Assembly (NCBI GenBank): GCA_028751875.1
Contig: CM054158.1
Coordinates: 46,418,874-46,482,873, forward strand
DNA: 64,000 nt
Direction of reading: 5' to 3'
DNA from: Rapana venosa
Lineage: Eukaryota > Mollusca > Gastropoda > Neogastropoda > Muricidae
Below are positions 60,225 to 64,000 of this stretch, one piece after another (position 1 is the stretch's first letter; each line of letters opens with the position of its first letter). The notes below the pieces were generated by a model. It had not been told where the DNA came from. It was given only the letters and a program-made list of their open reading frames with translations, and searched no databases. The position numbers were made by a program, and so were the translations under genes.

Positions 60225-61568
60225 GCTGTAGGCTACATGCCACCTAGATTGTCACGAGTCTGTCACGTGTTAGCCGTGTAAAATTGCACATGCCATGAAA
60301 AAAAACCTAGGAAGAAGAGACATTGTGACCTTTCTTGTCGCAGACCAGTTTGTTGTAAAACGTTGATTTTGAATTTGTAGAGTTTTTGTGGAAACTCCTC
60401 CACCTTGACAATTCCTTATGAAAAATGATTTGAATCTCTACGTAACCATGTTCTGGAATCCATGACATGATGACTATTTGGGCTGAAATTTGTTATGTTC
60501 TCGGTATTTGATATTAGGTGTTTTGTGCCCAGTGCCCCTCCCACTGTCCCCTTGTGAATGGGCGTCTTGCTTATCACAATAAACCTTTGTCATTGTCATT
60601 GTCATTGTCTCAATTTTCTCTCAATCTCTGTTATTTTCTCTATTTTCTCTCAATCTCTGTTATTTTCTCTATTTTCTCTCAATCTCTGATATTTTCTTCC
60701 ATTTTCTCACAATCTCTGATATTTTCCTAAATTCTCTCTCTCAATCTCTGTTATTTTCTTCAATTTTCTCTCAATCTCTGATATTTTCTCAATTTTCTCT
60801 ATCTTCTTTCTTTCTGTCTTCCTTCCTTCCTTCCTTTCTGTCATTCTTTCTTACTTCCTTCCTTCTTTCTTTCTTTCTCTCTTTCATTAATTCCTTCTTT
60901 CTGTCTTCCTTCCTTCCTTCCTTCCTTTCATTCTTTAATTCTTTCTCTCTTTCATTAATTCTTTCTTTCTGTCTTCCTTCCTTCCTTTCTTTCTTTCATT
61001 CTTTTTTTCTTTCGTTAATTCTTCCTTTCTTTCATTAATTCTTCCTTCCTTCCTTCCTTCCTTTCCTCCCTCCCTCCCTTCCTCCCTTCCTTCCTTCCTC
61101 CCTTCCTTTCCTTCCTTCCCTCCTTCCTTCCTTCCCTCCCTCCTTCCTTTCCTTCCTTCCTTCCTTCCTTCCTCCCTCCCTTCCTTCCTTCCTTCCTTCC
61201 TTCCTTCCTTCCTTCCTCCCTCCCTTCCTTCCTTCCCTCCCTCCTTCCTTCCCTTCCTTCCCTCCCTCCCTCCCTTCCTCCTTCCTTCCTCCCTTCCTTC
61301 CCTCCTCCCTCCCTTCCTTCCTTCCTTCCTTCCTTCCTTTCCTTTCTTCCTTCCCTCCTTCCTTCCTTTCATTCTTCCTTTACTTTCTGCCCCCCAGGAG
61401 CTCTGGCCAGTGTGGAATACGAGGTGCGGTGTTTCCTGCGCCGCGTGTTTCTGGACCCGGGCAGCAACGTGGCGGACAAGGCGTTCTGGTTGACACGTAT
61501 CCTCAAACCCTGGCCCTTGGTGCAGCAGGCCAGGCTGCTCTACCTCCTCTACGGGGCCGCGCATGAAG
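53109..61568 (+). CDS. FBXO47: FBXO47-like F-box protein, 3'-partial, six exons
   Basis: F-box proteins bring substrates to SCF (SKP1-CUL1) ubiquitin ligases; FBXO47 is known as a germ-line/meiotic family member. Exons: 53109-53232, 54366-54536, 56093-56260, 56818-56894, 57631-57817, 61398-61568; all AG/GT with phases 1,1,1,0,1,1. Reading: [18 protein letters not shown]-box at residues ~80-118 ([35 protein letters not shown]), [40 protein letters not shown], then [20 protein letters not shown]. This last block is nearly identical to vertebrate FBXO47. About 299 of ~450 residues lie here; the rest is right of the window. The ATG at 53109 (gaaATGG, strong context) was chosen because its exon joins in phase; an in-frame upstream ATG at 52941 runs through the CCAAT repeats and is less likely. 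Confidence 0.93.
55508..55545 (+). repeat. (TA)n microsatellite
   Basis: at run in FBXO47 intron 2. Confidence 0.9.
57040..57135 (+). repeat. (CA)n/(CG)n compound microsatellite
   Basis: ca run grading into cgcacg/cgcgcg and back to ca, in FBXO47 intron 4. The alternating purine-pyrimidine core is Z-DNA-prone. Confidence 0.9.
57840..58192 (-). mobile_element. SINE family A, full length
   Basis: The minus-strand head ends at 'gagcctggtggttagagtga', the B-box is 'gggttcgaatctc', the body is complete and the tail is 'attaccctcgaaataaaatg'. An internal poly-G on + (57894-57906) replaces part of the 3' end. It lies just after FBXO47 exon 5. Confidence 0.85.
58235..58809 (+). repeat. Large inverted repeat built of ~28-bp satellite units
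   Basis: The left arm 58235-58515 consists of units like 'gagattgagagaaaattgag' + 'aaaatatca'. The right arm 58545-58809 consists of the reverse complement units 'ctcaattttctctcaatctc' + 'tgttatttt'. The centre is near 58520-58545 ('gatatgagattttatctcaa'). Right-arm-type units resume at 60609-60800, after the retroposon-like unit. Confidence 0.85.
58881..59801 (+). CDS. Unrecognised 306-residue protein, intact single-exon ORF
   Basis: Not recognised as a named family. The ATG at 58881 has A at -3 (caccATGC); an upstream in-frame TTG is not a start. Visible parts: residues ~1-45, a beta-rich N-terminus ([20 protein letters not shown]); ~60-95, very basic [20 protein letters not shown] and more Arg/Glu, probably nucleic-acid binding or nuclear targeting; ~100-185, Ser/Thr/Pro-rich linker; ~186-306, a charged folded C-terminus ([50 protein letters not shown]) ending FLLG-TAA. 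Similar N-terminal-domain plus 'YRRKxPSQxxRD' proteins are, from memory, common in mollusc and cnidarian genomes next to mobile DNA. It lies in FBXO47 intron 5 on the same strand. Confidence 0.75.
   Translation: MPVVGLPTTLEVTLDVLLQEQHLTSWKISGSGDSTVVVLRLKASPANNSNMAQQHTPVISHSYRRKPPSQTDRDRRRTEERRRTAQRQEELEASESVMPEEHSPCLFVPTPTSCAVSHTDTPPSASNTLPQEAARAIRHSPSAVKESENERHADVQRDIDLAPVFTTETSDCDDPLAKVQQVGTSADVIKNYVAKLTDRSLQRKLRDRHRNQDFSKVFSSKRHPDTMVCETDDLVFRFEWTAADDTPPDMFWFVKRNTRLMTNEESCVYQKLKLWCPVDREKMKDRISAGLDVMHVIVDAVRFLLG
59804..60221 (+). repeat. (TG)n then (GA)n tract
   Basis: About 360 bp of tg-rich sequence with tatg/gcgt interruptions, then about 55 bp of ga, directly after the stop codon of the 306-codon ORF. 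Confidence 0.93.
60803..61395 (+). repeat. ~590-bp pyrimidine tract (CCTT)n ending at FBXO47 exon 6
   Basis: cctt/ccct/tttc units with only rare purines (short attaatt interruptions before 61050, none for long stretches after). It ends in 'ctttactttctgccccccag', the acceptor of the 61398 exon. It therefore acts as an extreme polypyrimidine tract and is H-DNA-prone. Confidence 0.95.
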
Positions 61569-61642
61569 GTAATAATAATGATAATAATAAATGGAACTTA
61601 TATAGCGCTATATCTTGCAAAGACAAATCAAAGGTACACATA

Positions 61643-62301
61643 TAGCTGTGTAGTTAGGTAAACTGCCCACCCCGTAACGCGCATGAAGGTACCGCAGATT
61701 TGTACTTGGGTACACTGTCCACCCCATAACGCGCATGAAGGTACACTAGCTCTGTACTTGGGTAAACTGCCCACCCCATAGCGCGCATGAAGGTACACTA
61801 TAGATCTGTACTTAGGTAAACTGCCCACCCCATATCGCGCATGAAGATACACTAGCTCTGTACTTAGGTAAACTGCCCACCCCATAACGCGCATGAAGGT
61901 ACCCTATAGCTCTATACTTAGGTAAACTGCCCACCCCATATCGCGCATGAAGATACACTAGCTCTGTACTTAGGTAAACTGCCCACCCCATAACGCGCAT
62001 GAAGGTACCCTATAGCTCTGTACTTAGGTAAACTGCCCACCCCATAACGCGCATGAAGGTACCCTATAGCTCTGTACTTAGGTAAACTGCCCACCCCATA
62101 TCGCGCATGAAGATACACTAGCTCTGTACTTAGGTAAACTGCCCACCCCATAACGCGCATGAAGGTACCCTATAGCTCTGTACTTAGGTAAACTGCCCAC
62201 CCCATAATGCGCATGAAGGTACACTATAGCTCTGTACTTAGGTAAACTGCCCACCCCGTAACGCGCATGAAGGTACACACTATAGCTCTGTACTTGGGTA
62301 C
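61643..62301 (+). repeat. 53-54-bp minisatellite, 12 copies, containing the exon 6 donor motif
   Basis: The unit is 'tacttaggtaaactgcccac' + 'cccataacgcgcatgaaggt' + 'accctatagctctg'. Twelve copies of gcgcatgaag(g/a)ta start 75 bp after the FBXO47 exon 6 donor, which itself reads cgcgcatgaag|gtaata. Diverged copies continue at 62985-63017 and 63255-63390, separated by SINE/LINE insertions. Confidence 0.93.
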
Positions 62302-62305
62302 TGTA

Positions 62306-62674
62306 TATTATTTTATTTATTTCATTTCATTTCATTCTTTTATATCGAGGATAATTGAATAAGCGCTTATTTGCTTTTTTATATCCAGTCCCCGTGTGTA
62401 TGCAGATTTGTAAATTCTGTCATCTGTTCCCACCGGCACACAATGGCCTACTCTTACGAAAAGCGGAACAGGATTTTACGTGTGAGCAAGATGTTCTGCG
62501 TGCGTTCGCACACGGGGCCTCGGTTTATAGTCTCATCTGAAGGACTTTTGGGGAGAGTGGAGTCTGCACTGATGTTAACTCCAGGGGAAAATATCCCATT
62601 GAACGGGAATCGAACCCGGGTCGTCAGATTGCCAGCGTAATGTTCTGACCACTAGGCTATCCCGTTTCCCCAGT
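62306..62674 (-). mobile_element. SINE family A, full length, good A and B boxes
   Basis: Minus-strand head 'gggatagcctagtggtcaga' (A box), 'cgggttcgattcccg' (B box), full body, then 'tatcctcgatataaaagaat' and (aaat)n. It is the best copy of the family here and is inserted in the minisatellite. Confidence 0.9.
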
Positions 62675-62985
62675 CCTTCAGTCTCGTAAGACTATGGAGT
62701 TGCGCTCTAGGCGTTTAACTCTGGTACAGCGTTGGTTTCCGGCTCGCCAGTCCAACACAGGAATGACAGACAGTCCCTATGGCAGAGGGCACAGAAGTCT
62801 GACGCTGGTCTGTCGGTCTGTCTGCCTGGCTGCAGCCTTTCTTCTCGTTCTCTTTGACTCGTGCTGCTGAGCAAGTGTCTCTTCGAACTTGGATAGACCT
62901 TTCTGCACAGCCTGTCTCCAGGCTGACCGTTCGAGGGCTGTTGCTTCCCTGTTGTTCTGGTCGATGTTCAGGACTTTTCAGGACT
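62675..62985 (-). mobile_element. LINE 3' terminal fragment (zinc-finger C-terminus)
   Basis: The minus-strand reading approximates REATALERSAWRQAVQKGLS, KFEETLAQQHESKRTRRKAA and, after a break, a cysteine pair region followed by SCVGLASR. This is the usual C-terminal tail of a widespread invertebrate LINE group. The end 'cagtctcgtaagactatgga' is also typical of it. Confidence 0.65.
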
Positions 62986-63017
62986 TGGGTGCACTGTCCA
63001 CCCTATAACGTACATGA

Positions 63018-63255
63018 AGTCCTTCGGATGAGACTATTAACCGAGGCCCCGTGTGCGAACGCATGAAAAACATCTTGCGCACGCGTTAAATCCTGTTCCG
63101 CTTTTCGAAAGAGTAGGCCATTGTGTGCCGGTGGGAACAGATGACAAAATTTACAAAACCGCATACACACGGGGACTGGATGTAAAAAAGCACATGAGTG
63201 TTTATTCCATTATCCTCGATATAAAAGAATAAATAAAATAAATAAATAAATAAAG
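63018..63255 (+). mobile_element. SINE family A, 5'-truncated, inside a minisatellite unit
   Basis: Starts 'agtccttcggatgagactat' and ends 'tatcctcgatataaaagaat' + (aaat)n at 63228-63254. The minisatellite unit is cut at 'acgtacatgaag' and resumes 'gtaccccagat'. Confidence 0.85.
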
Positions 63256-63539
63256 GTACCCCAGATTTTTACTTGGGTACACTGTCCACCCCATAACGTA
63301 CATGAAGGTACCCCAGATACGTACTTGGGTACACTGTCCACCCAGTAACACACGTGAAGGTATTCTATATCTATATTGATACACAGTACACCCCATGATT
63401 TTTATTAGGTACTAAAAAGAAAAGAAATAAAGGGTAAAATGAAGATTTAAGGAAACGATACAGAGAGGTGTAAAGCTCTCGAAGCAAAACAAAACAAGAG
63501 TCCGAGGGACTTGAGAGACTTCATGATAATGATGCCGGG

Positions 63540-63890
63540 GGGTGGGGGGAGCTGTCAGTATAAATAGCATCCCCACCTAGAAAATCTGAGCTAGGAATTC
63601 CCTCTGTTCTATCCCTCTCTCTTTGTTTCTTGCCTTGTTCCTTTTCTTCCTGTCACCTTCTCCTTCTTGTCTATTTTCTGCCTTCTTGGTCCATTCTTCT
63701 GGCGGTTTTTTTGCGTGTGTGTTTCTTTTTCTCTCCACAAAGACTTAAAAGATGACAATTTATTCTCTCCCCACGCCGAAGTCGGATGCGCTGGGCCTGC
63801 CTTGCCAGCCGCTTTTAACGGCAACGCAGTGCATTTCTGCTTATATGACAGACAACAATAGTTGGTGTCTGAGCGTTTGACACACACAAA
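63540..63890 (-). mobile_element. Repeat P, minus copy
   Basis: Reverse of repeat P: 'gagctgtcagtataaatagc', 'ttgccttgttccttttcttc', 'ttctgccttcttggtccatt', and 'gacagacaacaatagttggt' at the outer end. Confidence 0.75.
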
Positions 63891-63929
63891 AAAGAACTGC
63901 CTCCTCCACTGCTTCTCTCTCTCCTTCCT

Positions 63930-64000
63930 CTGGAGTTAACATCAGTGCTGACTCCACTCCCTCCCCTAAAAGTCCTTCGGATGAGAGACTATAAACCGAG
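63930..64000 (+). repeat. SINE family A fragment cut by the window edge
   Basis: 'ctggagttaacatcagtgct', 'gactccactccctcccctaa' and 'gagactataaaccgag' match the middle of family A. Confidence 0.7.

Larger units (their letters stand above)
58810..60608 (+). mobile_element. Retroposon-like unit carrying an intact 306-codon ORF
   Basis: Bounded by 'ctcaattttctc' at 58798-58809 and 60609-60620 inside one satellite array, so it reads as an insertion. It holds the ORF 58881-59801, a long (tg)n/(ga)n tract (59804-60220), about 380 bp of unique 3' sequence, AATAAA at 60578-60583 and a (cattgt)n tail at 60588-60608. The signal plus short tandem tail is the usual 3' end of LINE-mobilised elements. No RT domain is present. 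Because the flanks are themselves repetitive, the 12-bp match is weak proof of a target duplication. Confidence 0.65.

Noticed and set aside
59767..60243. His/Thr-rich and Cys/Val-rich reading frames
   Set aside because: Both are translations of the (TG)n/(CA)n tract; the same holds for frames at 17461, 30616, 33666, 37003, 38548 and 46582.
60935..61564. 209-residue minus-strand Lys/Arg/Glu/Gly-rich reading frame
   Set aside because: Translation of the (CCTT)n tract; its N-terminal part is antisense to FBXO47 exon 6.
61628..62278. Overlapping minus-strand reading frames of a repeated 17-18-residue peptide
   Set aside because: Product of the minisatellite period being near a multiple of three; no start context, splice sites or homology.
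61643..62301. CRISPR-like array of direct repeats
   Set aside because: Repeats are contiguous 53-54-bp units without unique spacers, in a eukaryotic intron; it is a minisatellite.
62600..62674. Functional tRNA gene on the minus strand
   Set aside because: A and B boxes are present but no cloverleaf closes, and the sequence continues into a dispersed SINE body.

Overview
The window is animal nuclear DNA. Genes are split into short exons with GT-AG introns, and it holds many microsatellites, tRNA- and 5S-derived SINEs and several non-LTR (LINE) elements. Protein similarity recalled from memory, the LINE types and the (CA)n/(TC)n/poly-G density suggest a lophotrochozoan, most likely a gastropod mollusc. 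The species cannot be fixed from the sequence alone.

Three host genes are supported exon by exon with matching splice phases. (1) 180-14654, + strand: the 3' thirteen coding exons of a PTPRR-type receptor tyrosine phosphatase (ectodomain remnant, one membrane span, poly-Q, MAPK-binding KIM, PTP domain, stop codon). The gene starts upstream of the window. (2) 29045-40058, - strand: a complete ten-exon ELP4 (Elongator subunit 4), convergent with PTPRR. (3) 53109-61568, + strand: the first six coding exons of an FBXO47-type F-box protein, which runs off the right edge. The three proteins have no shared pathway (MAPK signalling, tRNA wobble modification, germ-line F-box function), so the window is a neighbourhood and not an operon-like system.

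Layout: 0-14.7 kb PTPRR with SINEs, a LINE tail and a poor-quality tandem-repeat zone at 11.9-13.5 kb that runs into the damaged catalytic-loop exon; 14.7-29 kb PTPRR 3' UTR/intergenic, T- and G-rich, with SINEs; 29-40 kb ELP4, with an antisense LINE fragment in intron 2; 40.5-51.8 kb a transposon block of three LINEs, several SINEs and C-rich CCTAACC-like satellite pieces; 52.9-61.6 kb FBXO47, whose intron 5 carries a large inverted-repeat satellite, an intact 306-codon ORF inside a retroposon-like unit with an AATAAA signal and (cattgt)n tail, and about 600 nt of pure pyrimidine just before exon 6; 61.6-64 kb a 53-54-bp minisatellite whose unit contains the exon 6/intron 6 junction, interrupted by SINEs and a LINE tail.

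The observations most worth following are the 306-codon ORF unit, the minisatellite carrying copies of a real splice donor, the tRNA/5S chimeric SINE with a perfect 13-bp target duplication, and two coding lesions (PTPRR P-loop exon, ELP4 exon 9) that look like consensus errors but could be real.
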